Below are positions 42,509 to 52,804 of a DNA stretch of 64,000 nucleotides, one piece after another. Every line of letters starts with the position of its first letter. The stretch's first letter is position 1. Below the pieces are notes generated by a model. The model had not been told where the DNA came from. It did not search any database and saw only the letters and a program-made list of their open reading frames with translations. The translations under genes and the position numbers were made by a program. The stretch covers positions 1 to 64,000 of the forward strand of contig NZ_JAHHUL010000014.1 of assembly GCF_019008365.1 (NCBI RefSeq), in the 5' to 3' direction. This stretch comes from Phosphitispora fastidiosa. Lineage in GTDB: Bacteria; Bacillota; Thermincolia; Thermincolales; UBA2595.

Positions 42509-44449
42509 ATGGATACCCCTTTATTGAATAAAATTGATTCCCCTGCTGACCTGAAAGGTTTTTCCATAGAACAGTTGTACAAGCTTGCAGATGAAATCAG
42601 GGGACTGCTTATCGAAACAGTTGCTGAGACCGGGGGGCATATCGCGCCTAACCTTGGTGTGGTCGAATTGACGATTGCTCTGCACAGTATTTTTGATTGT
42701 CCCAGTGATAAAATCATCTGGGATGTCGGACACCAATCCTATATACATAAAATACTTACCGGCAGGCGTGAAGGTATTAACACTTTGAGACAGTATAGTG
42801 GGATCAGCGGATTCCCCAAAAGGGCGGAGTCGCACTGTGATCCTTTTGATACAGGCCACAGCAGTACCTCGATTTCTGCTGCTCTGGGGATGGCCATCGC
42901 CAGGGACCTCCGTGGTGAAAAGAATAATATTATTGCTGTCATCGGAGACGGAGCCATGACCGGCGGGATGGCCTTTGAGGCCTTGAACCATGCCGGTCAT
43001 ATTGGCAGCAGTCTGATAGTAATCCTGAATGACAATGAGATGTCAATTTCAGAAAATGTCGGCGCTCTGGCAGGATACCTGAGCCGGATGCGAACTGACC
43101 CCAAATACTATAAACACAAAGAAGAAATGGAACTCCTGATGAAAAAGATCCCATCAATAGGGTCTACTGTTGTTAAGGCTATGGAAAGAATAAAAGACAG
43201 CTTTAAGTACCTGGTTGTTCCCGGGATGCTTTTTGAAGAGCTTGGCTTTACATATCTTGGCCCCATTAACGGACACGACATTTCAGTTATCAGGACAGTA
43301 CTGGAACGTGCCCGGAAAAGCCATGGACCTGTTTTGGTACATGTTATCACCAAAAAAGGCAAGGGGTATCAACCTGCCGAGGACAACCCGGATAAGTTTC
43401 ATGGTATCGGCCCCTTTGATGTAAAAACAGGTAATGTAAGGGGAAAATCAAAAATTACTTATACCAAAATATTTGGTGAAACCCTCTGCCAGCTTGCGGC
43501 TGCAAATGAAAAAGTGCTTGCTATTACTGCAGCAATGCCTACGGGAACAGGACTGACTGAGTTTCGGGAAAGTTTCCCGGGTCGATTTTTCGATGTAGGG
43601 ATTGCCGAGCAGCATGCCGTAACCCTGGCAGCTGGGCTTGCTGTTTCGGGGTATATACCTGTTGTGGCCCTGTATTCAACATTTCTGCAGCGGGCTTATG
43701 ACCAGGTACTGCATGATGTTGCCTTACAGGGTCTTCACGTGGTGTTTGCCATAGACCGTGCCGGCCTGGTGGGAGAAGACGGGGAAACCCATCAGGGAGT
43801 ATTTGACATTTCTTTCCTGAGACATATCCCGGGGCTGGCTGTTATGGCTCCAAAAGACGAAGGTGAACTTAGACAGATGCTGAGAGCTGCAATTGAACAG
43901 TATGGCGGCCCGGCGGTAATAAGGTATCCACGCGGAGCAGGGGTCGGAGTTAAGCTGGAGGATCTCGGGGATATCTCCGGCGTTCCGTTTGGAAAGGCAG
44001 AAATAGTGCGTGAAGGAAACCATATCACTATTGCAGCACTTGGCCCAATGGTTAATGAGGCGATGCGGGCTGCAGAATTACTCGCAGAATTGGGGACAAG
44101 CGCAGAAGTAATTAATGCGCGTTTTGTGAAACCCCTTGATGAGGAATGTATCCTTAAAAGCATCAACAGAACCGGCAGGCTTCTGACTGTTGAAGAAAAT
44201 GTACTACAGGGCGGATTTGGCAGCGCTGTCCTTGAAATGATGGAAAAACACGAGATCATGGTTCCGGTGAAGAGGATAGGGGTTCCCGATAAGTTTGTCA
44301 GTCACGGCGCCCAGGACACCTTAAGGGAACAGTGTGGGCTGACTTCATCCAATATATTTGAAGAGGCACAAGGCATGGTGTCAGGGTCTTTAAAGACAAA
44401 AAGCCGGCGGGGTAAAGCCAATATAAAGAGGTGTTATCATGTCCGGTAA
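42509..44449 (+). CDS. dxs: 1-deoxy-D-xylulose-5-phosphate synthase
   Basis: First enzyme of the non-mevalonate isoprenoid pathway: pyruvate plus glyceraldehyde-3-phosphate gives DXP, using thiamine diphosphate. It has the TPP/Mg motif [15 protein letters not shown], the catalytic [13 protein letters not shown] region and [15 protein letters not shown] of the pyrimidine domain, then the transketolase C-terminal domain. It is 646 aa, full-length. ATG at 42509 is preferred, with AGGAGAAGG 8 nt upstream, over the GTG at 42500. Overlaps tlyA by 11 nt. Confidence 0.97.
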   Translation: MDTPLLNKIDSPADLKGFSIEQLYKLADEIRGLLIETVAETGGHIAPNLGVVELTIALHSIFDCPSDKIIWDVGHQSYIHKILTGRREGINTLRQYSGISGFPKRAESHCDPFDTGHSSTSISAALGMAIARDLRGEKNNIIAVIGDGAMTGGMAFEALNHAGHIGSSLIVILNDNEMSISENVGALAGYLSRMRTDPKYYKHKEEMELLMKKIPSIGSTVVKAMERIKDSFKYLVVPGMLFEELGFTYLGPINGHDISVIRTVLERARKSHGPVLVHVITKKGKGYQPAEDNPDKFHGIGPFDVKTGNVRGKSKITYTKIFGETLCQLAAANEKVLAITAAMPTGTGLTEFRESFPGRFFDVGIAEQHAVTLAAGLAVSGYIPVVALYSTFLQRAYDQVLHDVALQGLHVVFAIDRAGLVGEDGETHQGVFDISFLRHIPGLAVMAPKDEGELRQMLRAAIEQYGGPAVIRYPRGAGVGVKLEDLGDISGVPFGKAEIVREGNHITIAALGPMVNEAMRAAELLAELGTSAEVINARFVKPLDEECILKSINRTGRLLTVEENVLQGGFGSAVLEMMEKHEIMVPVKRIGVPDKFVSHGAQDTLREQCGLTSSNIFEEAQGMVSGSLKTKSRRGKANIKRCYHVR

Positions 44450-45257
44450 AAAGAGACTGGATGTTTTACTGTTAGATAAAGGCCTTTTCCCTTCACGGGA
44501 AAAGGCCAAATCATCAATTATGGCAGGATTAATAATGGTTGACGGCCAGCGTGTCGACAAGGCAGGGACCGAAATCCCCGTCAACGCTGTTATTGAAGTT
44601 GCCGGACCTGCCAATCCTTATGTCAGCCGGGGTGGGCTAAAACTGGAAAAGGCCATAAGTTATTTTGGGATTAAGTTTGAAGGTAAGACAGTGGTAGATA
44701 TCGGGGCATCAACAGGAGGTTTTACAGATTGTGCGCTCAAGAATGGCGCAGTCAAAGTATATGCCATTGATGTAGGCTATGGGCAGCTTGACTGGAAACT
44801 TAGACAACACCCCAGGGTCGTTAATTTTGAACGCAGCAATATCAGGTATTTTGATACCGCTCTGTTGGGCGAAACCCCGGACATTGTAACAGTAGACGTG
44901 GCTTTTATCTCCCTTGTGCTGGTACTGCCCAAAATATCGGAAATTCTGCAGACCGGCGGTGAGGCTGTTGTCCTGATAAAGCCCCAGTTTGAAGCAGGCC
45001 GGGATAAGGTAGGCAAAAAGGGAGTAGTCAGGGATCCGGACATTCATAAAGAGGTTATCATAAAGGTGCTGGAAAAGGCTGTGAGCTTAGGTTTCAGGAT
45101 TAATAGCCTGACTTATTCCCCCATTAAAGGACCTGAGGGAAATATTGAATACCTGGCATACCTATCAAAGGATGACGCGCAGGTTAATCAAACCGCCGAG
45201 GAATTAAAGATTTTGGCAACCAGAACCGTAGATGAAGCAGGGTGCACGTTTTTCTAA
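44439..45257 (+). CDS. tlyA: TlyA family rRNA 2'-O-methyltransferase
   Basis: A 272-aa protein with an N-terminal S4 RNA-binding domain (about residues 4-62, [19 protein letters not shown]) and an FtsJ-like Rossmann domain ([16 protein letters not shown]). TlyA enzymes methylate 16S/23S rRNA ribose. The S4-FtsJ form following dxs is typical in Firmicutes. It overlaps dxs. Confidence 0.93.
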   Translation: MSGKKRLDVLLLDKGLFPSREKAKSSIMAGLIMVDGQRVDKAGTEIPVNAVIEVAGPANPYVSRGGLKLEKAISYFGIKFEGKTVVDIGASTGGFTDCALKNGAVKVYAIDVGYGQLDWKLRQHPRVVNFERSNIRYFDTALLGETPDIVTVDVAFISLVLVLPKISEILQTGGEAVVLIKPQFEAGRDKVGKKGVVRDPDIHKEVIIKVLEKAVSLGFRINSLTYSPIKGPEGNIEYLAYLSKDDAQVNQTAEELKILATRTVDEAGCTFF

Positions 45258-45286
45258 CATATTTCTAATAATTGTTTCAAGATATA

Positions 45287-45315
45287 ACAGGAAATTGAAA
45301 AATATTGGCGAATAT
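45287..45315 (+). promoter_or_regulatory. sigma-H-like promoter before the chemoreceptor
   Basis: ACAGGAAAT, 12 bp, GCGAATAT fits the sigma-H consensus closely. It lies 48 nt before the TTG start of the chemoreceptor gene. No sigma-D-like (TAAA/GCCGATAA) promoter was seen. Confidence 0.4.
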
Positions 45316-45362
45316 TTACATAGTTGCATTTTAACCTGTACGCACACAGGGGGGTGGGCGAC

Positions 45363-47099
45363 TTGCGTTATTCCAATTTTAAAATAAGTGATGTTACTCT
45401 GAAGATTCTGATGGGATATCTGGGTGTAGTCATAATGCTTACATTGGTTATGATTGTTGCTGATACCAATATGGCCAGGATTCAGCAGGCTATTGATGAC
45501 AGTACATATAAGTTTCTGCCTCAGGTAAATATTGCCGGCAGCATTAAATCTATTGTGCAGGAACAGCAGATGCTGACCCGGGATTTTACTGTTGGCAATA
45601 AGAACATCAAAGAAAAGTACCGGGAACTGGACAGGCAGTTTAAAGCAAAGATAACCGAGTTTGAAGATATGATAGGCAGTGACCCTCGGGATGAAGCGAC
45701 TCTGAAAAGCCTTAATAGAGTAAAAAGAGAACATGATAACTTTAATCTGGTGGCTAATCATATTTTTAAATATGAGGAGGCCGGACGGGATAATCTGGTT
45801 GACACCCTTTGGGGAAATTACCGGTTGGCGGGAAACAAAATGATTGAAACAGCCAATCAACTGGTTGAAGGGACCCAGAAACAGGCCACTGAAGCCCAAG
45901 AGAAAAGTCGGACCATCCTGCTGACTTCGCGCAGCATCATGTATTCAATTGCAGTAGTTGCCATTATCGGGTGTTTTACCCTTACATTCATAACCTCAAA
46001 GAATATTACCGCACCGCTGATGAATCTGGTTCGGGTTTCCAGAAACATTGCGGAAGGTGACCTGACCCAGAAGATAAGGGATAACTCCATTGGAGAATTT
46101 AGTGAACTGGCCAAGTCGTTTAACATTATGGTGGATAACCTCAGGGCAATAATTGAGCGGATTGTTGACTGGAGCAGGGAAATTGCTTCTGCCAGTGAAG
46201 CCTTTGCATCACATACCCAACAGAGCGCTGCAGCCTACACAAAAATCGACCGTTCTATTAATGACGTATCTGAGGGTGCCAAACAACAGGCTAATGGAAT
46301 TGCAGAGCTGCAGGCATCTGCAGAAACGGCTATGGAGGCAATCAACAACATCAATCTTAGTATTCAGATGATTGACCGAACTACGGCATCGGCAGCCGAT
46401 ATGGCCCAAAAGGGCGGTGGTTCAGTCAGGGCGGCTATTGAACAAATGAACCTGATTGAACAGAAGGTAGATCACCTGTCATTGGATGTCAAAACACTGG
46501 TGAGTGATGTTAATAAAATTTCAGAGATTATTGATATGATCTCCGGGTTTGCCAAGCAGACAAATCTTCTGGCTCTAAATGCGGCGATTGAGGCAGCGAG
46601 GGCAGGAAAACAGGGAAAGGGCTTTGCGGTTGTTGCCGAAGAAATCCGCAAACTGGCTTCCGGTTCCGGACAGCTGGTAGAAAAGATACGCCAGATTATA
46701 GCCCAGATTCAAAAACGATCTAAGGATGCTGTCTTATCAATGGATGAAGGCCGGGAGGTTGTTGCAGCCGGTACAGTTGTTATCAATGATGCCGGAGAAA
46801 TACTTACAGAAATAATTGAGGCTGTCCATACCGCATCTGAACAGACCAGGGAAGTGGTTAATAACACCCAGCAGATAACTGTCAGCAGTCAGTATATCGT
46901 CCAGGAAGTTACTGAAAACAGTAAGATATCAAAGAAAACCGTAATGACATCCCAGGAAATGTCGGAACTGGTGATCGCCCAATCTAAAGCCGTTATTGAA
47001 TTCTTTGATGCAGCCAACAGTCTGGCCGGTATGGTACATCAACTGCAAGAAGCGGTTTCCAAGTTTAATGTTAATCGCGAAGATACCTTTGATTCTTGA
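45363..47099 (+). CDS. methyl-accepting chemotaxis protein
   Basis: Membrane chemoreceptor, 578 aa. Helix 1 at about residues 11-32, a four-helix-bundle periplasmic sensor (about 35-185), helix 2 at about 190-212, HAMP (about 213-265) and a cytosolic signalling domain with the hairpin tip [26 protein letters not shown] at 45363 with AGGGGGGTGGG upstream is chosen over the TTG at 45324, because its product starts with the basic and hydrophobic anchor. The neighbouring gene is a lipoprotein cytochrome, so redox or nitrite-related sensing is conceivable. Confidence 0.92.
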   Translation: MRYSNFKISDVTLKILMGYLGVVIMLTLVMIVADTNMARIQQAIDDSTYKFLPQVNIAGSIKSIVQEQQMLTRDFTVGNKNIKEKYRELDRQFKAKITEFEDMIGSDPRDEATLKSLNRVKREHDNFNLVANHIFKYEEAGRDNLVDTLWGNYRLAGNKMIETANQLVEGTQKQATEAQEKSRTILLTSRSIMYSIAVVAIIGCFTLTFITSKNITAPLMNLVRVSRNIAEGDLTQKIRDNSIGEFSELAKSFNIMVDNLRAIIERIVDWSREIASASEAFASHTQQSAAAYTKIDRSINDVSEGAKQQANGIAELQASAETAMEAINNINLSIQMIDRTTASAADMAQKGGGSVRAAIEQMNLIEQKVDHLSLDVKTLVSDVNKISEIIDMISGFAKQTNLLALNAAIEAARAGKQGKGFAVVAEEIRKLASGSGQLVEKIRQIIAQIQKRSKDAVLSMDEGREVVAAGTVVINDAGEILTEIIEAVHTASEQTREVVNNTQQITVSSQYIVQEVTENSKISKKTVMTSQEMSELVIAQSKAVIEFFDAANSLAGMVHQLQEAVSKFNVNREDTFDS

Positions 47100-47113
47100 G
47101 AGGGGGGAACATT

Positions 47114-48052
47114 GTGAAATCTAAATTCGCAGTATTATTGTTAATTATTGTATTAGCAATTGTTTTGGCCGGTTGCTTACAGAGGGAAGGAAACCAGGAT
47201 GATAAGGAGCCGGTGAGGGCCAAGGTTACAGAGGCACAGGTAAAAGAGTTCCAACAGAACAAGCAAAAGAACCGGGTGGATATATATATACCTATTAAAG
47301 AGCAGTATGCTACCAGCAGCCATGTAGAATCACTTCCCAGCCTGCTGGAGAGCGATCATGCAACTGCTGAATGTTACCAGTGCCATGCTGCGGAATATTT
47401 CCTGGCCCCTCCTGACCAGAAACCTGATATTGCGGGTGTGAAGCTTTCAATAACCTGTGCTGTCTGTCATGTTTTGACCCAGAGTGAGTTTAAGCTCAGA
47501 TTAGATCCTTTGGAAACGTGCACTTCCTGCCATAATGCCACAAAAGAAATTGTGGCAGGTGAAGTAGTCCACCATCCCCAGAAAGAGATGTTTCTGGGTT
47601 ATGGCGCTGTCGGTGTACCGGTAATTCCAGATTCAAAATATAAAGCAGGGCTTACCTGCATAGAATGTCATATGCCCAATGAGGCCCATAGCTTTGAAGG
47701 CAAAACTCCGGCGGAAGCTTTAAAGGAACATACCGAGAGTATTTGTGTTATGTGTCATGCTGATCAGTCTGAAGAGGAATTTGCCAAAGAGGTTGCCAAA
47801 ATGCAGCTGCAGATTGAGAAGAATTGTGAGGATCTGGAGAACAAACTGGCAGAGTCAAAGAAGAAGCTGGATATCCGGAGAAGCCAGGGTATTCAGGTGG
47901 ATCCGGCCCGGGAAGTATACAACGTGGTCTATACCAATCTATCATTTGTTGTCGCTGACGGAAGCAAGGGAATTCACAACTTCGACTATTCCACCAAAAT
48001 CCTTGATTATACACAAAAAAGATACCAGGAGCTGGAAAACCTTTTGAAATAA
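47114..48052 (+). CDS. pentaheme c-type cytochrome lipoprotein with NrfA-like C-terminus
   Basis: A lipid-anchored cytochrome, 312 aa. It has a lipoprotein signal with lipobox VLAGC (Cys at about residue 21), five CxxCH sites (CYQCH, CAVCH, CTSCH, CIECH, CVMCH) and a coiled helix with the segment SKGIHNFDYSTKIL, recalling the dimer helices of cytochrome c552 nitrite reductase. The CxxCK catalytic heme of classical NrfA is not seen, so activity is uncertain; it may instead be a small relative. GTG at 47114 has GAGGGGGG 6 nt upstream. It lies 15 nt after the chemoreceptor gene. Confidence 0.8.
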   Translation: MKSKFAVLLLIIVLAIVLAGCLQREGNQDDKEPVRAKVTEAQVKEFQQNKQKNRVDIYIPIKEQYATSSHVESLPSLLESDHATAECYQCHAAEYFLAPPDQKPDIAGVKLSITCAVCHVLTQSEFKLRLDPLETCTSCHNATKEIVAGEVVHHPQKEMFLGYGAVGVPVIPDSKYKAGLTCIECHMPNEAHSFEGKTPAEALKEHTESICVMCHADQSEEEFAKEVAKMQLQIEKNCEDLENKLAESKKKLDIRRSQGIQVDPAREVYNVVYTNLSFVVADGSKGIHNFDYSTKILDYTQKRYQELENLLK

Positions 48053-48054
48053 AA

Positions 48055-48088
48055 AAACGGGACTGCCTTTTGGCAGTCCCGTTTTTTA
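48055..48088. terminator. bidirectional terminator
   Basis: AAAAAACGGGACTGCC pairs with GGCAGTCCCGTTTTTT around TTTT. It has an A-tract before and a T-tract after, serving the cytochrome gene (+) and the lipoprotein gene (-). Confidence 0.92.
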
Positions 48089-48601
48089 TACGCTTGTCTT
48101 CGTTTTGGTAGGAAACTGTATTGTCATTTCGTGATTAGCTTCATCTTTATAGGTTAGTGTCTCAGGTATCGAATCTTTTTTGAGTTCAAATAACAGCAGC
48201 CCGCCTCCCCGATAATCCGGAGGGAGGACTACCTCCTTGAAGGCCGATTTACTGGTTATCTTCTGGGTAAGTTCCTGTGAATACTTATACTCAGCGCCAT
48301 CTAATGTTTTTAAGGTCACAAAATTCGGAGAAATGGGTACATTATCTTTAGAAACATTTTCAATGGCTACCAGGATACTTACTACGTCATAACCATCTTT
48401 GGTACCGATATTCATGGCAGTGAGGGAACGAATCTCCTTACTGACTGACATTTTAAATTCATTATCTTCAGCGGTAAGGTGTGCAGTATCTGCCTTATCT
48501 TCTGTATCAGGTGCGGGCGGGGGATTCTTTGTTTCGGTTTTTCCACAGCCGGCAAAGACTAGAATTAAAGAGCACAGCAGCAAAGTAAACAGTTTTTTCA
48601 T
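48086..48601 (-). CDS. DUF4352-like lipoprotein
   Basis: A 171-aa exported lipoprotein. Signal peptide with lipobox VFAGC (Cys at about 19), a Pro/Asp-rich linker, then a beta-sandwich domain with the ILVAIENVSKDNVPISP pattern of DUF4352/immunoglobulin-like proteins. Function unknown. It is read from its own upstream region, where GGAGATG precedes ATG. Convergent with the cytochrome gene. Confidence 0.8.
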   Translation of the reverse strand: MKKLFTLLLCSLILVFAGCGKTETKNPPPAPDTEDKADTAHLTAEDNEFKMSVSKEIRSLTAMNIGTKDGYDVVSILVAIENVSKDNVPISPNFVTLKTLDGAEYKYSQELTQKITSKSAFKEVVLPPDYRGGGLLLFELKKDSIPETLTYKDEANHEMTIQFPTKTKTSV

Positions 48602-48672
48602 AGGACATCTCCTTTATCTGTATATTATTCAGTTTTGTCGGGAGTTATAATACCGCAATACGGATATTTATA

Positions 48673-48679
48673 TTCGACA
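48673..48679. promoter_or_regulatory. single 0A box between lipoprotein gene and nadK
   Basis: TTCGACA, the reverse complement of TGTCGAA, lies in the 170-nt interval between the divergent lipoprotein gene and nadK. A 7-mer can occur by chance, so this is weak evidence for Spo0A control. Confidence 0.35.
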
Positions 48680-48771
48680 GATGTTTCTATTATCCTTGAA
48701 AGAAACAATAATTTTTTTACGACAGGAGTTCAGTTTTTTCTGTAGAATTATTTATCCCGAGGGGGAAAACA

Positions 48772-49638
48772 ATGGACTGTATTGGAATTATCTTGAACCT
48801 GGAAAAACCTGAAGCAGAAACAATTACCAAAAATATAGTCAGATGGCTGGAGCAGCATGGCAAAAAAGTAATTGTTTCCGGAGTCGGTTCTTTTTGTGCC
48901 GGAACTAATTATACAGTTTACTCTGAGGACGACCTTGCCGGAAAGGCTGACTGTATTATTGTGTTGGGTGGGGATGGCACTCTGCTGAACACAGCCAGAA
49001 ATACCTCCGTAAGAGGCATTCCCCTTTTTGGGGTCAACCTTGGTCAGTTGGGGTTCCTCACTGAAATCGAACTTCCTGACATTACCCCCGCACTGGATAA
49101 ATTAATTTCGGGAAACTACCTCATTGAAGAGAGAATGATGATTCAGGCCACTGTTATCAGGAAGGGTAAGGAAATAAGTAAATTTTACGGCCTGAATGAC
49201 GCTGTGATAACCAAAGGCGCTTTTGCCAGGATTATCCGCCTGAAGACCTATGTAAATCATGAATTTGTTGATATATTTCCTGCGGACGGACTTATAGTTT
49301 CCACACCGACCGGTTCAACCGCATATTCTTTGTCTGCAGGAGGTCCGCTGGTAGCCCCGAACCTGGAATTGATGATAGTAACACCTATTTGCCCACACAC
49401 CCTTTATTCCAGGCCAATGGTAATTGATAAGAACAGTATTGTCAAAGTTGAACTGCAGGATACTCAGGCAGAAGTAATGCTTACAATGGACGGGCAGAGC
49501 GGCTTGCGGCTGGAACCTTTTGATGATGTAATAGTACAGAGAGCGCCTTTTAATGCAAAATTTATGAAATTGAACCAGCGGGGTTTTTACGAGATTTTGC
49601 GGACCAAGCTGAAAGAGGGCGGGAACACGGATGTTTAA
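48772..49638 (+). CDS. nadK: NAD kinase
   Basis: Phosphorylates NAD to NADP, 288 aa. The GGDGTLLNTAR motif lies at about residue 65, with NLGQLGFLTE and TPTGSTAYSLSAGGP following. A CGAGGGGG site precedes ATG. It starts the operon nadK-methyltransferase-argR-recN, standard in Firmicutes. Confidence 0.97.
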   Translation: MDCIGIILNLEKPEAETITKNIVRWLEQHGKKVIVSGVGSFCAGTNYTVYSEDDLAGKADCIIVLGGDGTLLNTARNTSVRGIPLFGVNLGQLGFLTEIELPDITPALDKLISGNYLIEERMMIQATVIRKGKEISKFYGLNDAVITKGAFARIIRLKTYVNHEFVDIFPADGLIVSTPTGSTAYSLSAGGPLVAPNLELMIVTPICPHTLYSRPMVIDKNSIVKVELQDTQAEVMLTMDGQSGLRLEPFDDVIVQRAPFNAKFMKLNQRGFYEILRTKLKEGGNTDV

Positions 49639-50221
49639 CCTTTTTAGGAGTACGGTGAACATTGCTCATGGTTACCTGAAAACTGTCGTCAAGCCTGGAG
49701 GGGTGGCAGTTGATGCCACAGTGGGCAATGGCAGTGACACCCTGTTCTTGGCCGGACTGGTGGGTTTAAACGGCAGGGTTTACGGGTTTGATATCCAGCC
49801 GGAAGCAATCAGAAGAACTACTGAGGCGGTAATTGAGAATGGGTATTCAGAGCTAGTGAAACTTTTTGAGCAGGGTCATGAAAACATGGGTGATTTCATT
49901 AATGAACCTGTTGATGCTGTTGTTTTTAATTTGGGTTACCTTCCGGGAGGCGACCACAACATTGTTACGGCTCCAGAGACAACACTCACGGGAGTAATAG
50001 CTGGCCTCAACCTGCTTAAACCGGGTGGGGTTATGTGTATTGTTATGTATACCGGGCATTCCGGCGGCCCTGAAGAGCAGGAACGGCTGGAGTCCTATCT
50101 GAGGCATTTGGATAAAAAACTATATTATGTCTGTAAAATAGATTTCCTTAACCGGAATAAAGCCCCATTCCTGTTAGTTGTGGAAAAGGCTTCTGAGGTT
50201 TCCATGGGAGGATTGAAATGA
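49631..50221 (+). CDS. class I SAM-dependent methyltransferase (YtqB/MnmM-like)
   Basis: A 196-aa methyltransferase. The SAM motif I reads VAVDATVGNGSDTLFLAGLVG and the later VFNLGYLPGGDHNIVT is typical of the YtqB family, which includes the tRNA 5-aminomethyl-2-thiouridine methyltransferase MnmM. It overlaps nadK by 8 nt and argR by 4 nt. Confidence 0.88.
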   Translation: MFNLFRSTVNIAHGYLKTVVKPGGVAVDATVGNGSDTLFLAGLVGLNGRVYGFDIQPEAIRRTTEAVIENGYSELVKLFEQGHENMGDFINEPVDAVVFNLGYLPGGDHNIVTAPETTLTGVIAGLNLLKPGGVMCIVMYTGHSGGPEEQERLESYLRHLDKKLYYVCKIDFLNRNKAPFLLVVEKASEVSMGGLK

Positions 50222-50670
50222 AAACAGAGCGACACCGGAAAATATTAGAGATAATCCAAAAAGATATTATTGAAACACAGGAAGAGTTAGCTGCTGAGTT
50301 GAAACGGCAGGGTTTTCAGGTGACTCAGGCTACGGTATCCAGGGATATAAAGGAACTTCGGCTGGTAAAGGCGGCATCCGGGGCTGATTGTTACCGATAT
50401 GCGCTGCCGGGTGAAGGTATATTTAGCGGCGCTCCCCGTAAAATCAATTGGATTTTCAGGGATTCCGTCACGCACATAGATCACAGTGAAAATATTATTG
50501 TAGTGAAAACTACTCCGGGCGCCGCCCAGCCTGTGGCGCTGGCTGTCGATACTGAGGGCTGGGATGAGGTTATCGGCACCGTGGCCGGTGATGATACTGT
50601 AATGGTTATCGTAAAGCCAAAGTCAGCTGTCAATGCTGTTTTGGACAGGTTTTCTTCCTATCTGAAATAG
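50218..50670 (+). CDS. argR: arginine repressor ArgR
   Basis: A 150-aa transcription regulator with an N-terminal winged helix (TQATVSRDIKELRLVKA) and a C-terminal arginine-binding hexamer domain (GAAQPVALAVDTEGW, GTVAGDDTVMV). It controls arginine biosynthesis and catabolism. Starts with ATGA overlap to the methyltransferase gene. Confidence 0.96.
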   Translation: MKTERHRKILEIIQKDIIETQEELAAELKRQGFQVTQATVSRDIKELRLVKAASGADCYRYALPGEGIFSGAPRKINWIFRDSVTHIDHSENIIVVKTTPGAAQPVALAVDTEGWDEVIGTVAGDDTVMVIVKPKSAVNAVLDRFSSYLK

Positions 50671-50692
50671 TACATAATGTGAGGTGTACCAA

Positions 50693-52384
50693 TTGCTGGT
50701 AAAGCTTTTTGTTCAGAATTTCGCACTTATTGATAAACTGGAGTTGGATTTTCTCAGGGGATTTAATGTCCTTACCGGAGAGACAGGGGCGGGGAAATCA
50801 ATAATTATTGATGCCGTAGGCACTGTAACAGGCAGTCAGGGGCTTACTGAGTTTATCCGGAGCGGAGAAAAAAAAGCTATTGTGGAAGCTGTGTTCGAAG
50901 TTGAAAATAATTCGAGAATCATGGGAATGTTAGAGCAGTTTGGTTTCCTGCCGGAACAGGGTGAGGCTCTTATATTGACGCGTGAATTGGTGAAATCGGG
51001 AAAGAACATCTGTAGAATTAATGGCAGGATCGTTAATCTTTCCTTATACAGGGAAATTGCCGGAAATCTCATAGATATTTATGGACAGCATCACCAGCAG
51101 TCCCTGCTGGACCAACAGAAGCATATTGATTTGCTGGATGAATATGGAGAAAACAATTTGTCTCTTTCGGATTTTCATGAGATAAAGGATGAATTGGCTG
51201 CCTGTTATGGCCAACTGCTGACTTTACGAGCCCAGCTCAGGCAGTTGGAGGACAGTGAGAAGGAAAAGGTACGCATGGCAGATATGTACAGATATCAGCT
51301 TGAGGAGATTGATAACTGCAGCCCTGTTGCAGGGGAAGACCAGGCGCTCGACGAAGAAAAAAATATCCTGGCGAATGCAGAAAGGTTAACCTCTTTGGCT
51401 TCAGAGGCATATGCCCTGCTTTATGAAAGTGACTCTACGAGACCGGCGGCTGAACTTCTTCATGCGGCTTTAAATTCATTAAGGGAATTAGCTGTTGTAG
51501 ATAGCTCCCTTAACGGTGTCTATGAAATGCTGGAATCGGCCGTTTACCAAGTAGAAGAAGCAGCCAGAGATATAAAAACATATTCCGCAAAGCTGGAATC
51601 CGATCCGGTACGGCTGGATGAAATAGAAAGCAGATTAAATCGCATTAATCTCCTGAAAAAAAAATATGGCGACTCCATCAATGAAATTCTTGAATACAGA
51701 AATCAGGTAGCAGCCTCTTTGGCCGTAATAGATAATTATGATGACGAGGTAAGCAGTCTGAGGACTGAGATTGAGAGTATCGGTTCAAAATACCGGGGAC
51801 TGGCAGAAAGGCTGACAGCAGCAAGGAAGCAAGCTGCCAAGGATTTAAGGACCTGTATCACTGCAGAACTAAGGGAACTCAATATGCCTCATGTCACTTT
51901 TGATGTTAAAATCGCCTCCAGAGAACCTTTATCAAATGGACAGGATAATGTTGAATTTTTAATTTCACCAAATAAGGGTGAACCCCTCAAACCGCTTGCA
52001 AAAATTGTATCAGGAGGGGAAGTTTCCAGGATTATGCTGGCATTCCGGTCAATTTTGGCCAAAACCGGACCAGTGGGCACTCTGATATTTGATGAGATTG
52101 ATGCCGGTATCGGTGGGAATGCACTACATGCGACAGCTGCGAAGCTCTCAGCAGTGGGAAAGGATAGACAGGTTATTTGTGTCACGCATTCACCACAAAT
52201 AGCGGGTATTGCAGATCACCATTTTAATATCAATAAAGTAACTGACCAAACCCGGACATTTACCAGGGTCAGCAAGCTTGACATTCAAGGCCGGGTCGAG
52301 GAACTTGCCAGGATGCTTTCCGGGGGCAAAATAACCTCTGTGTCAAGGGAGCATGCAGAAGAAATACTTAAACAAAATTTTTGA
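50693..52384 (+). CDS. recN: DNA repair protein RecN
   Basis: SMC-like ATPase for double-strand-break repair, 563 aa. It has an N-terminal Walker A (GETGAGKSIIIDAVG), a central coiled coil (about 150-370), the signature LAKIVSGGEVSRIMLAF and Walker B TLIFDEIDAGIGG. TTG at 50693 with GAGGTG 6 nt upstream gives the conserved N-terminus LVKLFVQNFALID. Confidence 0.96.
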   Translation: MLVKLFVQNFALIDKLELDFLRGFNVLTGETGAGKSIIIDAVGTVTGSQGLTEFIRSGEKKAIVEAVFEVENNSRIMGMLEQFGFLPEQGEALILTRELVKSGKNICRINGRIVNLSLYREIAGNLIDIYGQHHQQSLLDQQKHIDLLDEYGENNLSLSDFHEIKDELAACYGQLLTLRAQLRQLEDSEKEKVRMADMYRYQLEEIDNCSPVAGEDQALDEEKNILANAERLTSLASEAYALLYESDSTRPAAELLHAALNSLRELAVVDSSLNGVYEMLESAVYQVEEAARDIKTYSAKLESDPVRLDEIESRLNRINLLKKKYGDSINEILEYRNQVAASLAVIDNYDDEVSSLRTEIESIGSKYRGLAERLTAARKQAAKDLRTCITAELRELNMPHVTFDVKIASREPLSNGQDNVEFLISPNKGEPLKPLAKIVSGGEVSRIMLAFRSILAKTGPVGTLIFDEIDAGIGGNALHATAAKLSAVGKDRQVICVTHSPQIAGIADHHFNINKVTDQTRTFTRVSKLDIQGRVEELARMLSGGKITSVSREHAEEILKQNF

Positions 52385-52398
52385 TTAAAATGTAGCAT

Positions 52399-52414
52399 CC
52401 GGAACACATCTACC
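52399..52414 (-). repeat. second copy of the dispersed 16-mer
   Basis: CCGGAACACATCTACC is the exact reverse complement of the 16-mer at 31669-31684. It lies 15 nt after the recN stop. Confidence 0.6.
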
Positions 52415-52498
52415 GCTGTCTCACAACATTTTTATAAATAATGTTTTTATAAATAGTGTAGTGTTTTAATATTATTTCTCGGTATTTAAAAAATATGC

Positions 52499-52539
52499 AA
52501 AACGGTTTTCAACTGACTAATGTTGAAACCGTTTTTTTT
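52499..52539 (+). terminator. rho-independent terminator after recN
   Basis: AAAACGGTTTTCAAC pairs with GTTGAAACCGTTTT around an 8-nt loop and is followed by a T-run. Confidence 0.88.
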
Positions 52540-52804
52540 ATTACAGAAAAGTAATTGCAAAAACCTTTCATGTTGGCAAAAAAGTTTAAAATACGTTAAA
52601 AAAACGAATTGCTGCAAGTTTTTATGAGCATACTGACTAAATGGAAATTTTCCGTGATATTTCATGTTATAAAAGACCGCCAATTAGGTTAATTTAAATT
52701 CAGAACCAACAATACATCATGATGTAATTCAGCGCTGTCATAGAAACCATCTGCAGGCAGAATATGGAGGTGACAAAAATTAAACAGGAGAGTGATGGTG
52801 ATAA

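Larger units (their letters stand above)
52385..52804 (+). other. 420-nt intergenic region before spoIVB
   Basis: No gene is convincing. It holds the dispersed 16-mer (52399-52414), a terminator (52499-52539) and an AT-rich stretch before spoIVB. A 31-codon frame from 52764 with no good ribosome binding site overlaps the start of spoIVB and was not called. Confidence 0.5.
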
